From Hyphomonas sp. (GTDB taxonomy: Bacteria > Pseudomonadota > Alphaproteobacteria > Caulobacterales > Hyphomonadaceae): a DNA stretch of 64,000 nt. The notes under the pieces are model-generated. The model ran no database searches, was not told where the DNA came from, and was given only the letters and a program-made list of their open reading frames with translations. The stretch covers positions 1 to 64,000 of the forward strand of contig NZ_JALHLS010000007.1 of NCBI RefSeq assembly GCF_022844445.1, read 5' to 3'. Positions 53,096-61,915 of this stretch are shown here, one piece after another. The position numbers were made by a program, and so were the translations under genes. Position 1 is the stretch's first letter, and each line of letters starts with the position of its first letter.

Positions 53096-54121
53096 TTGCG
53101 CTTCGCTGCCCTTTTGCTGGCCGGTGTCCTGTCGGCCTGCGGCCTAGGAAAGGCCGGGGGCCCGGACATGTCGGTCATCCTCGCCGAGCAACCGGCGAAG
53201 ACCTTGTCCGACTACCGTCTGTTTGCGGACGCTTCTGCATCGCAGCCGGCGCTGGGCGTCACCGCCTATGACCTCGTCAATCCGCTCTTCTCCGATCACG
53301 CCGCCAAGCACCGCTTCGTCTTCGTGCCCGGCAGCGAAAAAGCGGTCTATGACGGCGAGGACGTGTTCGCCTTTCCGGTCGGCACGGTGCTGGTGAAAAC
53401 CTTCGCCTTCGCGCCGGACATGCGCGCGCCGGGAGAGGGCGCCTACAAGGTCGAGACGCGCCTGCTGATCCACAAGCAAGCCGGCTGGGCCGCCTATGCC
53501 TATGTCTGGAACGCCGAAGGCACCGAAGCCGAATATGCCCCCATTGGTGCGCGGCGCGAAGTCTCGACGATTGACCCGGCAGGTCGTCCGCTCACGATCA
53601 ATTACGCCGTGCCCAATCAGAACCAGTGCAAGACGTGCCATCAGGCCGGCGCCGTCATTGCGCCCATCGGCCCGAAGGCGCGTAACCTGAACCATCATGG
53701 CCAACTCGAAGACTGGCTGGCGAGGGGGCTCCTCGACCAGCTGCCCGCCGGCGCGCCGGCGGCGGCGCAAGTGTTCGATGTGTCGCTGCCGCTGGAGGCG
53801 CGGGCCCGGGCCTGGCTCGATATCAACTGCGCCCACTGCCACAAGCCGGATGGCTCGGCCTCCAATTCGGGGCTCGTGCTGTCATCCACCGAAACCGATC
53901 CGGTGAAGGTTGGCATCGGCAAGCGTCCGGTCGCGGCCGGGCGCGGCGCGGGCACGCTGTTCCAGGTCATCGTGCCCGGCGCGCCGGACCGCTCGATCCT
54001 CGCCTACCGCATGGCGTCGGTGGAGCCGGGCGTTGCCATGCCGGAACTCGGCCGCAGCGTACATGATCCGGAAGGGCTCGCACTGATCCGCGAATGGATC
54101 GGCAAGATGGAGTCGCGCTAG
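53096..54121 (+). CDS. SO2930 family diheme c-type cytochrome (lipoprotein)
   Basis: A 341-aa exported lipoprotein (signal ending GVLSAC, Cys15). Two heme c sites are visible: CKTCH at residues 178-182 and CAHCH at 245-249. This matches the SO2930 family of diheme cytochromes, found paired with a beta-helix protein. Likely distal ligand methionines are in VAMPELG near the C-terminus. Function unknown; periplasmic or outer-membrane electron transfer is plausible. The TTG at 53096 follows AGGAGTAAGCC, which is a good ribosome site; it starts 3 bases after the beta-helix gene. Confidence 0.9.
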   Translation: MRFAALLLAGVLSACGLGKAGGPDMSVILAEQPAKTLSDYRLFADASASQPALGVTAYDLVNPLFSDHAAKHRFVFVPGSEKAVYDGEDVFAFPVGTVLVKTFAFAPDMRAPGEGAYKVETRLLIHKQAGWAAYAYVWNAEGTEAEYAPIGARREVSTIDPAGRPLTINYAVPNQNQCKTCHQAGAVIAPIGPKARNLNHHGQLEDWLARGLLDQLPAGAPAAAQVFDVSLPLEARARAWLDINCAHCHKPDGSASNSGLVLSSTETDPVKVGIGKRPVAAGRGAGTLFQVIVPGAPDRSILAYRMASVEPGVAMPELGRSVHDPEGLALIREWIGKMESR

Positions 54122-54182
54122 CGCTTGCCGCCCCGCGCCCCGGCGCTAGCTGGCGCTGCGAGGACATTCCGGAGACTGACTG

Positions 54183-54593
54183 ATGAAAGCCCTGATCCTG
54201 CTTGCGGCGCTGATGCTTGCGGCTTGCGCCACGCCGGCTGCGCCCGCCGCCGAAGCCCCGCCCGCCGAGGCGGCCGCGCTCGCCCCGTCCGCCCTGGACG
54301 GCATCTGGGACGTCACGATGTTCTGGTCGCCCACCGAGCCACCGAGTTCGACCGTCATGGCGCTGAAGACCAGCGCGGACAACAAGGTCACGGGCTCGTT
54401 CTACGAATCGGAATTCCTCGAGGGCGAATACTCCCTTCGGGGCGACACGCTCGCCTTCGGCAGTGTCACCACGGACGGCGCGGCGCTCTACAGCCATTCC
54501 GGCCGCTTTGCCGGCGGAAAGATCGAAGGCCAGACCTTGTCGCACGGGCGCGATTTCCTCATGATCTGGGTCGCCGCCCGCCGCGCGGAGTAA
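54183..54593 (+). CDS. small hypothetical lipoprotein, 136 aa
   Basis: Signal peptide [15 protein letters not shown] with Cys15, then a Pro/Ala linker. The domain from about residue 40 ([22 protein letters not shown], quoted in part) has repeating beta-strand patterns: [41 protein letters not shown], reminiscent of small lipocalin-like or beta-barrel folds. No family assigned. It lies 61 bases after the diheme cytochrome and 14 bases before the next gene, so it may be part of the same transcript. Confidence 0.78.
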   Translation: MKALILLAALMLAACATPAAPAAEAPPAEAAALAPSALDGIWDVTMFWSPTEPPSSTVMALKTSADNKVTGSFYESEFLEGEYSLRGDTLAFGSVTTDGAALYSHSGRFAGGKIEGQTLSHGRDFLMIWVAARRAE

Positions 54594-54607
54594 CCGGAGA
54601 CCAGGCG

Positions 54608-55072
54608 ATGACACCCCGTATCCTCGTGGATGCCGATGCGTGCCCGGTGAAGGACGAGATCTACAAGGTCGCCCTGCGCCATGGCGTGCCGGTCGTCATC
54701 GTCGCCAACAGCTATATCCGCATCCCGGAGCATCCGCTGATAAGCCGCAAGATTGTCAGCGACGGTTTCGATGCCGCCGATGACTGGATCGCCGAAGAGG
54801 CCGATGCCCTTTCAGTCGTCATCACGGCCGACATCCCGCTCGCCGACCGCGCGCTCAAAGCCGGCGCCAAAGTGCTCGGCCCCACCGGCAAGCCCTTCAC
54901 GCCGGACTCGATCGGCGGCGCGCTCGCCACCCGCGCCATCATGGCAGACCTTCGCGTGGGCGTCGCCGGGATAGGGGCCACCGGCCCTGCGCCCTTTTCC
55001 AAGACCGACCGCTCCCGCTTCCTCTCGGCGCTCGATACCGCCCTGGTGGCGGTCAAGAAAGCCGCAAGCTGA
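54608..55072 (+). CDS. YaiI/YqxD family (UPF0178) protein
   Basis: Conserved protein of 154 aa with a PIN-like nuclease fold predicted for the family; function not established. The start [22 protein letters not shown] (quoted in part) carries conserved acidic residues, with further pieces [27 protein letters not shown] and [14 protein letters not shown]. The ATG at 54608 is preferred; it is 14 bases after the lipoprotein stop. Cytosolic. Confidence 0.9.
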   Translation: MTPRILVDADACPVKDEIYKVALRHGVPVVIVANSYIRIPEHPLISRKIVSDGFDAADDWIAEEADALSVVITADIPLADRALKAGAKVLGPTGKPFTPDSIGGALATRAIMADLRVGVAGIGATGPAPFSKTDRSRFLSALDTALVAVKKAAS

Positions 55073-55121
55073 ACGATCCGTACACACTTGCCCTTAACGG
55101 GCACCGTGCTAAGGGCCGCAG

Positions 55122-55736
55122 ATGAGCCAGATCACGCTTCACAAGGGGGATCTCCCCAAAGGCCTCGATTTCGGGCCGGTCGTCGCCGTCGATACCGAGG
55201 CGATGGGCCTCAATCCGAACCGGGACTACCTCACCCTCGTGCAGCTCTCGGCCGGGGATGGCACTGCCCATCTCGTGCAGCTGACCCGCGATTTCGATTG
55301 CCCGAACCTGAAAGCGCTGATGACCGATCCGCGCGTCGTGAAGCTTTTCCACTTTGCGCGGTTTGATATCGCGATGATGCGCAAATGGATGGGGATCACC
55401 GTGTCGCCCATCTGGTGCACCAAGATCGCCTCGCGCCTCGCCCGCACCTATACCGACCGTCACGGCCTCAAGGACGTCGCCCGCGAAGTTGCCGGAATCG
55501 ACATGTCGAAGGCCCAGCAAAGCTCCGACTGGGGCGCCGCCACGCTGACCGAGGCTCAGATCCATTACGCGGCCTCCGATGTCCTCTATTTGCACCAGAT
55601 CAAGGCGGGCCTTGAGGTCATGCTGAAGCGCGAAGGCCGGATGGGCCTTGCAGAGGCCTGTTTCGGCTTCCTTCCGGTGCGCGCCGAACTCGACCTTGCC
55701 GGCTGGTCCGAAGAAGACATCTTCGCGCATTCCTGA
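55122..55736 (+). CDS. ribonuclease D family 3'-5' exonuclease
   Basis: A 204-aa DEDD exonuclease, with VAVDTEAMGL (Asp24 and Glu26), FHFARFDIAMM (Asp near residue 85), and the C-terminal YAASDVLYLHQI motif. It lacks the HRDC domains of E. coli RNase D (375 aa), as is typical of short alphaproteobacterial forms. It probably trims RNA 3' ends in the cytosol. It is 50 bases after yaiI-like gene and precedes lptC. Confidence 0.9.
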   Translation: MSQITLHKGDLPKGLDFGPVVAVDTEAMGLNPNRDYLTLVQLSAGDGTAHLVQLTRDFDCPNLKALMTDPRVVKLFHFARFDIAMMRKWMGITVSPIWCTKIASRLARTYTDRHGLKDVAREVAGIDMSKAQQSSDWGAATLTEAQIHYAASDVLYLHQIKAGLEVMLKREGRMGLAEACFGFLPVRAELDLAGWSEEDIFAHS

Positions 55737-55848
55737 TTCCGGGTCTGAGGCGGGTGCGCCGGCCTGCCAGGCGCGCTTTCACTTCGGCGATATCGCGGCT
55801 ATGGATCATAGCCTCGTAACGCGTGCAGGATCAGGCCGACCCCGACAC

Positions 55849-56523
55849 ATGGATTCCAGCCTCCATCATGACCCCGCCACGCTCTGGGCGCCGCGGCGCC
55901 AGCTGACGCTGGCCCAGGCCCGCCGCCGCACCGACCGGGTGCGCTATCTGCGCTATGCCCTCGTGGGTCTGGCCGCTGTCGCGATCGGCCTTTTCGTGGG
56001 CTACATTTTCCGCAGCGCGCTGAGCCAGGATGCCCGCCCGCCCGCCGTGCGCGATGACGAATCCGTCACCATGATCAACCCGCGCTTCACCGGCCGGGAT
56101 TCCTCCGGCGACGTGTTCACGATCACCGCCGACGCTGCCCAGCGCCGCCGGACGGAAGAGGGGGTTGTCGACCTCGTCAATCCGATCATGCGCGACAGCA
56201 AGGGCGCCGAACTGAAAGCCCCCACCGGCTATTACGACCGCGACAAGGGCGTGCTCGAGCTCTACGAAGCGGTCAACATCACCGATAGCGGCGGCTATTC
56301 CTTCATCAGCCGGGGCGCGCGCCTGATCCTTGGCGAGAACCGGGTGGAGGGATTGTCACCTCTGGAAGGCAAAGGGCCTCTTGGCGACATCCAGGCAGAC
56401 TCGTATGAAATTCTCGACGGCGGCAACCGCATCGTCTTCAAGGGCAATGTGAAGACCGTAATCTATCCCCAGCCGGCCGAGACGCCGGCAACGTCTGAAA
56501 GTGAGCAAGATGTCACTCCGTAA
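55849..56523 (+). CDS. lptC: LPS export protein LptC
   Basis: LptC is the bitopic inner-membrane protein that passes LPS from LptBFG to LptA. It is about 224 aa. A membrane segment is at about residues 30-52 (YALVGLAAVAIGLFVGYIF), then the periplasmic domain with MINPRFTGRDSSGDVFTITADAAQRR (quoted in part) and LELYEAVNITDSGGYSFISRGARLILGENRVEG (quoted in part). The start at 55849 is chosen, but an in-frame ATG at 55801 is also possible. It overlaps lptA. Confidence 0.88.
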   Translation: MDSSLHHDPATLWAPRRQLTLAQARRRTDRVRYLRYALVGLAAVAIGLFVGYIFRSALSQDARPPAVRDDESVTMINPRFTGRDSSGDVFTITADAAQRRRTEEGVVDLVNPIMRDSKGAELKAPTGYYDRDKGVLELYEAVNITDSGGYSFISRGARLILGENRVEGLSPLEGKGPLGDIQADSYEILDGGNRIVFKGNVKTVIYPQPAETPATSESEQDVTP

Positions 56524-57037
56524 AGCTGCTGGCGCTGTTGTGGGACTGGCCCTGGCGGCAGGGATGCCGGCCCTGGCGCAGATCTCGTCCGAAGGCGGCC
56601 CGATCTATATCAACTCGGCCCGCACTGAGAGCATCCAGAACGAGCGCAAGGTCGTGCTGATCGGGGATGTCGACATCCAGCAGGGCACTGCCCGCCTGCG
56701 CGCCAATACGGTGACGATCCGCTTTCTTGAGAATACCGGCGCCAGCCAGACCAACACCGTTGCCGGCGGGTTCGGACAGGTTGAGAACATCGTCGCCGAA
56801 GGTAACGTTTACTACGTGACGCCGGAGCTGAAGGCCAAAGGTGACCGCGGCGTCTACGAACTCGCCACCGACACGATTACGATGACCGGTAACGTTGCCC
56901 TGATGCGCGAGCGCGACGTCGCCGAGGGGGAAACCCTCCGGATGGAGGTGAAAAACCGCCGCACGACGCTCGAAGGCGGCTCCGGCCGCACAAGGATGGT
57001 GATCGAGCCGTCGAACCCGCCGGGCCAGACCCAGTGA
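56510..57037 (+). CDS. lptA: LPS transport periplasmic protein LptA
   Basis: Periplasmic bridge protein of the Lpt system, 175 aa with a signal peptide (MSLRKAAGAVVGLALAAGM, cleaved near ALAQ). OstA-like repeats such as IYINSARTESIQNERKVVLIGDVDI (quoted in part), QGTARLRANTVTI and GNVALMRERDVAEGE are visible. It overlaps the end of lptC by 14 bases. The ATG at 56510 is preferred over a GTG at 56501. It is followed by lptB after 77 bases. Confidence 0.9.
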   Translation: MSLRKAAGAVVGLALAAGMPALAQISSEGGPIYINSARTESIQNERKVVLIGDVDIQQGTARLRANTVTIRFLENTGASQTNTVAGGFGQVENIVAEGNVYYVTPELKAKGDRGVYELATDTITMTGNVALMRERDVAEGETLRMEVKNRRTTLEGGSGRTRMVIEPSNPPGQTQ

Positions 57038-57114
57038 ATTTGACGGGATTGGTGAAACCGATCTTAAGCATGACCAGTTAAGGCTGTGGGAGGCCGGAAA
57101 ACGGCCGTGGATGG

Positions 57115-57861
57115 ATGGAAAACGGGATGACCAAAGCGGCCGAAGGCCTGGTAGTCAGCAATCTTGCCAAGTCTTTTGGCAAGCGCCAGGTCGTGCGCGA
57201 TGTGTCCCTTTCCCTCGACCGCGGTGAAGTTGTCGGCCTGCTCGGACCCAACGGGGCCGGCAAGACCACCTGCTTCTACATGATCATGGGACTGATCGGT
57301 GCCGATTCCGGCGCCATCTCCATCGACGGCGAGGATGTGACCCGCCTGCCGATGTATCAGCGCGCCCGTCTGGGTGTCGGATACCTGCCCCAGGAAGCCT
57401 CGATCTTCCGGGGCATGAGTGTTGAAGAAAACGTCATGGCCGTTGCGGAGCTTGTCGAGAAAGACAGCGCCGCCTGCCAGGCACAGGTCGACAGCCTGCT
57501 CAGTGAACTGCACGTGGAACACCTGCGCAAGCAGCCGGCGACGTCCCTTTCGGGCGGCGAGCGGCGGCGTGTGGAGATTGCGCGTGCGCTCGCATCTCGT
57601 CCGAGCTTCATGCTACTGGACGAACCGTTCACCGGCATCGACCCGCTCGCCATTTCAGACATCTCCGACCTCGTCCGCTTCCTCAAGCAGCGCGGCCTCG
57701 GCGTTCTCATCACGGACCACCAGGTCCGCGAGACGCTGCAGATCGTGGACCGGGCCTATGTGATGTATGATGGGGCAGTCCTCTTCAACGGCACGCCGGA
57801 AGACGTGCTGCGAAACGAGGATGTGCGCAGGGTCTATCTGGGTGAGCAGTTCGCCGCTTGA
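57115..57861 (+). CDS. lptB: LPS export ABC transporter ATPase LptB
   Basis: ATPase of the LptBFG LPS extractor, 248 aa. Walker A is GPNGAGKTT (about residues 44-52), followed by CFYMIMGLI, the Q-loop region GVGYLPQEASIF, signature LSGGERRRVEIARAL and Walker B FMLLDEPFTGID. Standard family match. It is followed after 18 bases by rpoN, which is the usual gene order in proteobacteria. Confidence 0.95.
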   Translation: MENGMTKAAEGLVVSNLAKSFGKRQVVRDVSLSLDRGEVVGLLGPNGAGKTTCFYMIMGLIGADSGAISIDGEDVTRLPMYQRARLGVGYLPQEASIFRGMSVEENVMAVAELVEKDSAACQAQVDSLLSELHVEHLRKQPATSLSGGERRRVEIARALASRPSFMLLDEPFTGIDPLAISDISDLVRFLKQRGLGVLITDHQVRETLQIVDRAYVMYDGAVLFNGTPEDVLRNEDVRRVYLGEQFAA

Positions 57862-57879
57862 TCTCAGGGGGCGCGGCCT

Positions 57880-59370
57880 ATGGCCATGAAACATTCACTC
57901 GACATGCGCCAGGGCCAGTCCCTGGTGATGACGCCGCAACTCCAGCAGGCGATCAAATTGTTGCAGCTGTCGAACCAGGAACTTGCCGAATTCGTCGAGG
58001 CCGAGCTTGAGCGCAATCCGCTGCTCGTGAAGGTCGAGGACGACAACAGCGCGCCGGAAGCCGGCGAACCGGTCCGCCGCGAGGAGCTTTCGCTGGACGA
58101 ACGCACGGGCCAGGGCGAGGCGCGCGAGCAGCTCGATGCACCGGGCGAGGATCTCTACGAACCGGGCACCGGCTCCGATGCCGCGATGCCGGCGAATGCC
58201 TCAGGCCCGTCCGCCAAGACCGACTGGTCGACGGCCGGAAATGGTCAGGCCTCGGAGGATTTTGATTATACCGCCAACCTCTCCAGCGACATCACGCTGG
58301 CCGAACACCTGCACACGCAGCTGAATTTTGCCGGCCTGTCGGACGCTGACCGGCTGATCGCCGCGCGCCTGATCGACGAGACGGACGAGACCGGCTACCT
58401 GCGCACATCGCTGGATGACGTGGCGAAATCGCTCGGCGCCGATATCGCGAATGTCGAAGCTGTGCTCGGCGTCTGCCAGGGGTTTGATCCCACCGGCGTG
58501 ATGGCGCGCTCGGTGCCGGAATGCCTTGCGCTGCAGTTGAAGGATCGCGGCCGGCTTGATCCGGCGATGCAGGCGATGCTCGACAACCTCCACCTCGTCG
58601 CCAAGCATGACCTGAAGCAGCTGATGGATGTGTGCGGCGTCGACAAGGCCGACATCCAGGACATGCTGCTGGAACTGCGCCAGCTGTCGCCGAAGCCCGG
58701 CGCAGGCTTTTCGAGCGATACGACCGTAGCCGTGGCGCCGGACGTTTATGTCCGCGAGTTGCCGAACGGCATGTATGCCGTGGAACTCAACTCCGAAACA
58801 CTGCCGCGCGTGCTGATGGACAAGGCCTATTATGCTGAAGTCACGGCGCTGCCGATGCGCGACAAGGAAAAGGAATTCATCTCCGAATGCGCGGCCTCGG
58901 CGACCTGGCTGATCAAGTCGCTCGACCAGCGTGCGCGCACGATCCTGAAAGTGGCGAGCGAGATCGTCCGCCAGCAGGACGGCTTCTTCGCCCATGGTGT
59001 GGCGCACCTTCGCCCGCTGAACCTGAAACAGGTTGCCGACGCGATCGAGATGCACGAATCGACCGTCAGCCGCGTGACGTCCAACAAGTACATGGCGACG
59101 CCGCGCGGTCTGTTCGAACTCAAATACTTCTTCTCCGCCTCGATCCCCGCGACTGGCGGCGGCGAAGCGCATTCCGCCGAAGCCGTCCGTCACCGGATCA
59201 AGCAACTGATCGAGGACGAGGCGCCGGAAGACGTCTTGTCGGATGATCAGATCGTCGAAATCCTTACCGGCTTTGGCATCGACATTGCCCGCCGCACGGT
59301 CGCAAAGTACCGCGAGAGCCTGAACATCCCCTCGAGCGTCCAGCGCCGCCGGATGGGCAAGGCGGGATAG
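57880..59370 (+). CDS. rpoN: RNA polymerase sigma-54 factor
   Basis: Sigma-54, 496 aa, which directs transcription from -24/-12 promoters with the help of enhancer-binding ATPases. The Gln-rich N-terminal region I is QGQSLVMTPQLQQAIKLLQLSN (quoted in part, residues about 12-34). The core-binding and HTH regions follow, and the C-terminal RpoN box is ARRTVAKYRESLNIPSS (about residues 467-483). Downstream hpf and ptsN, often linked to rpoN, are missing here; the next gene is convergent. The ATG at 57880 or 57886 could start it. Confidence 0.95.
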   Translation: MAMKHSLDMRQGQSLVMTPQLQQAIKLLQLSNQELAEFVEAELERNPLLVKVEDDNSAPEAGEPVRREELSLDERTGQGEAREQLDAPGEDLYEPGTGSDAAMPANASGPSAKTDWSTAGNGQASEDFDYTANLSSDITLAEHLHTQLNFAGLSDADRLIAARLIDETDETGYLRTSLDDVAKSLGADIANVEAVLGVCQGFDPTGVMARSVPECLALQLKDRGRLDPAMQAMLDNLHLVAKHDLKQLMDVCGVDKADIQDMLLELRQLSPKPGAGFSSDTTVAVAPDVYVRELPNGMYAVELNSETLPRVLMDKAYYAEVTALPMRDKEKEFISECAASATWLIKSLDQRARTILKVASEIVRQQDGFFAHGVAHLRPLNLKQVADAIEMHESTVSRVTSNKYMATPRGLFELKYFFSASIPATGGGEAHSAEAVRHRIKQLIEDEAPEDVLSDDQIVEILTGFGIDIARRTVAKYRESLNIPSSVQRRRMGKAG

Positions 59371-59493
59371 GTTTTCCTGTCGCGCACATGAGGCGGCCGG
59401 ATGCAGCTCTGGGGCTGGCCGGTTCCTGGTTCTTCAAGTTCTGCATTGCCAGCTCATCTCCGCTTTCGCGGCGATGAACGGCTGTTTGCCAGC

Positions 59494-60336
59494 TTATGTC
59501 TTGAGTAGCGCGTCGACTTCCGCGCGTTGGGGGAGACTGGGCTGGGCGCCGGGCCGGGTGCACGTAAGGGCGCCGGCTGTCACCGCGAAGGTAAGGGCGG
59601 CGGCTTCTTCCAGGCCCTCGATGAGCGCGGCGGCGAGGGCGGCGAAGAAGGTGTCGCCGGCGCCGACGGTGTCGACGACGCGCACGTGCGGGGGCCGGGC
59701 CGAAGCGATCCGTCTGCCGTCTTTCCACAGTTCGGCGCCCTCGCTGCCGAGGGAGATGGCAACCAGGCGGCCGGGGGCGTGCAGCGCGTCGCCATAGAAG
59801 GCTGCCTCGGTCTCGTTGACGACGAGGAGGTCTGCCTCGGCGAGCAGCGCGTCCGGCACCGGCAGGGCCGGGGCCAGGTTCAGCGCGACCAGGCCAGTGG
59901 CGCGCTGCGCGGCGGCGAGGAGGGCAGGGACGGGGACTTCAAGCACGCCGAGCATGTGTTCGATCGGTGCGCCGGCGACATCATCCGGTCCAAGCGCATT
60001 ATTCGCTCCCGGACAGACGACGATCAGGTTTTCGCCTTCCGGCGAGACAGCGATCAGCGCGACGCCGGTGGTCTCGCCGTTGAGATACTGCGTGGCGGAA
60101 AGATCGACGCCGCCACTGCGCAGCAGCTTCAGCGCTTCCTCGGCCATGTCGTCATTGCCGACGGCGGCGACGAGGCGTACCTTGTGCCCTAGACGCGCGG
60201 CGGCGAGCGCCTGGTTGGCGCCCTTGCCGCCCGGATAACGCGCGAGGCGCGCGCCGGTGACGGTCTCGCCGGGATGCGGCAGCGGGGCGCCGGAGGCGAC
60301 GAGGTCGAGATTGACGGAGCCGATAACGGTGATCAT
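59494..60336 (-). CDS. rbsK: ribokinase
   Basis: PfkB-family sugar kinase of 280 aa, likely phosphorylating ribose to ribose 5-phosphate. The start has GSVNLDLVA, the sugar-binding PGGKGANQALAAARLG is at about residues 32-47, and the catalytic DTVGAGDTFFAALAAAL (about 231-247) carries the Asp base. Its start overlaps the nucleoside hydrolase stop (ATGA), so the two genes are coupled: nucleoside hydrolase makes free ribose and this kinase salvages it. Convergent with rpoN across 123 bases of apparently empty DNA. Confidence 0.92.
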   Translation of the reverse strand: MITVIGSVNLDLVASGAPLPHPGETVTGARLARYPGGKGANQALAAARLGHKVRLVAAVGNDDMAEEALKLLRSGGVDLSATQYLNGETTGVALIAVSPEGENLIVVCPGANNALGPDDVAGAPIEHMLGVLEVPVPALLAAAQRATGLVALNLAPALPVPDALLAEADLLVVNETEAAFYGDALHAPGRLVAISLGSEGAELWKDGRRIASARPPHVRVVDTVGAGDTFFAALAAALIEGLEEAAALTFAVTAGALTCTRPGAQPSLPQRAEVDALLKT

Positions 60337-61280
60337 GCGCGGGCTTTCAGAAGGTCTTCGATGACGCCGAAGAAGGCATCGGCGTCGGCGGCAGTGACCC
60401 AGGAATGGGGGCCGCGCCTCGCATCTTTCACCCTGGTGCGGCCGAACTGGGCGCCGGGGCGCGTGACGACGCTGACGCGGCAGGGCTTCACCTCGAAGAT
60501 TTCAGGTGCGAGCAGGTAAACGACCGTAGACGGATCATGCATCGGCGCCATCTGGCCGTTCTTCCAGCGCGCTTCCAGCTTGTTGCCGGCGGCGAGCAGG
60601 TCGACCATCATCTTCGCCTCAGTGCCTGGAATGGAGGCGAGGGCCGCGAGGCGGCCTGCTTCGGCGCGCACAGTGTGGGTGACATCGAGACTGAGCACCG
60701 TGGTGCGAATACCTGCGTCGAACACGATGGCGGCGGCGTGAGGGTCGGCGAAGACGTTGAACTCCGCAAAAGGCGTGATGTTGCCGCCGATCTGGTCGCC
60801 GCCGGCCATGACGACAAGGTGGCCGATCTTTGCGGCGATCTCCGGCGCCATGACAAGGGCGGCGGCGAGATTGGTCATTGGGCCGGAGAGAATGACCGTC
60901 TGGCTGGCGGGCTTGGCGGCACAGAGGCGCGCGATCAGTTCGCTGACAGCGTGGCCGGACGCGAGCGGGGCTTTCGGCTGGAATATCTCGATACCTTCGA
61001 TGCCGCTCTCACCGTGGAAGTCTTCCGCCGTGACGGGCTTGCGCAGGATCGGGCGGGGACAGCCTGCGTAGACGGGCACGTCCGGGCGGCCCATCCGTTC
61101 ACAGATCATGCGGGCGTTGCGGCTGGTGAGGCGCAGGGGCACGTTTCCGGCGACAGCGGTGATGGCGCCCACCTCAAGCTTCGGAGACATGAGGGCGATC
61201 ATCAGCATGACGGCATCGTCGATGCCGGGGTCGCAGTCGATGATGAGGGGCAGGGGCCCAGACCTGGACGAGGCTGTCAT
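60333..61280 (-). CDS. nucleoside hydrolase (inosine/uridine type)
   Basis: Calcium-dependent nucleoside hydrolase of 315 aa that releases ribose from purine or pyrimidine nucleosides. The family motif LIIDCDPGIDDAVML is at about residues 13-27 (aspartates bind calcium), with VYAGCPRPI, LSGPMTNLAAAL (about 130-141), MAGGDQIGGNITPFAEFN (quoted in part) and the C-terminal MHDPSTVVYLL (His-Asp). Its stop overlaps the ribokinase start; its start overlaps the thioesterase stop (ATGA), so three genes are coupled. Confidence 0.93.
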   Translation of the reverse strand: MTASSRSGPLPLIIDCDPGIDDAVMLMIALMSPKLEVGAITAVAGNVPLRLTSRNARMICERMGRPDVPVYAGCPRPILRKPVTAEDFHGESGIEGIEIFQPKAPLASGHAVSELIARLCAAKPASQTVILSGPMTNLAAALVMAPEIAAKIGHLVVMAGGDQIGGNITPFAEFNVFADPHAAAIVFDAGIRTTVLSLDVTHTVRAEAGRLAALASIPGTEAKMMVDLLAAGNKLEARWKNGQMAPMHDPSTVVYLLAPEIFEVKPCRVSVVTRPGAQFGRTRVKDARRGPHSWVTAADADAFFGVIEDLLKARA

Positions 61281-61798
61281 CCGCGGGCCTGCAGCTCGGC
61301 GATGATGCGCTTGTAGTGCTCGTCGAGCGGGGGGCTTTCATATTTCACGCCGAGGGCTTCCATCGCCATGTCCGCGGTCACCTTTGCTTTCTTGCGGCCG
61401 TAGAGGCGCGCGACCATCCGACTGGTCGCGCAGACCTGACCTTTCGAGATGAACTTATGCTCGAAGCAGATGAAACAGTCCTCCCACCCGGCAAGGCGCG
61501 TGTGCAGTTCGAACTTCTGCGGATAGCGCAGCATACGGATGTAATTGAACGATTCGTACTGGACGATCGGGATCCAGCCGCGCTTGCGATAGGTCTTCAG
61601 GGCGCCGGTGCGGCCCATGAAATTCATCGTGCCGAGATCGGTGAACGAGGAATAGCGCGAATTGGTCATGTGGCCCATCGGGTCCTGGTCACCAAGCCAG
61701 ACGGCGGAGCGCACGATATGCAGGTCGAGGAGGCCGGTCTTCACCTTCGAGAAGAAGGCAGGAAGAAAGACCCTGAGGAATCGGAAGAAGAGGTTCAT
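61277..61798 (-). CDS. thioesterase-fold protein (THEM6/4HBT-like)
   Basis: A 173-aa hot-dog-fold acyl-CoA thioesterase-like protein. The core is DLHIVRSAVWLGDQDPMGHMTNSRYSSFTDLG (quoted in part, about residues 25-55), resembling the D.M.H.N..Y pattern of 4HBT thioesterases, followed by QYESFNYIRML and AGWEDCFICFEHKFIS. The N-terminal 15 residues are hydrophobic and basic, possibly a membrane-binding helix. It heads the coupled operon with nucleoside hydrolase and ribokinase. A lipid-linked role is inferred only from fold. Confidence 0.85.
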   Translation of the reverse strand: MNLFFRFLRVFLPAFFSKVKTGLLDLHIVRSAVWLGDQDPMGHMTNSRYSSFTDLGTMNFMGRTGALKTYRKRGWIPIVQYESFNYIRMLRYPQKFELHTRLAGWEDCFICFEHKFISKGQVCATSRMVARLYGRKKAKVTADMAMEALGVKYESPPLDEHYKRIIAELQARG

Positions 61799-61915
61799 GA
61801 GCGGGTCCGGCTGTTTTCCGCAGCCCTGTTTGTCAGCGCCTATGTATGCGGAGCGCCGCAGACGCTTTCAAGCGCCGTGCCGGATAAATTAGCCATCACG
61901 CTAAGCGGTGGCGGT

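Noticed and set aside
57070-57085. CtrA-type TTAA-N7-TTAA site before lptB
   Set aside because: Two TTAA motifs occur but with a spacing near 10 bases, not the required 7.
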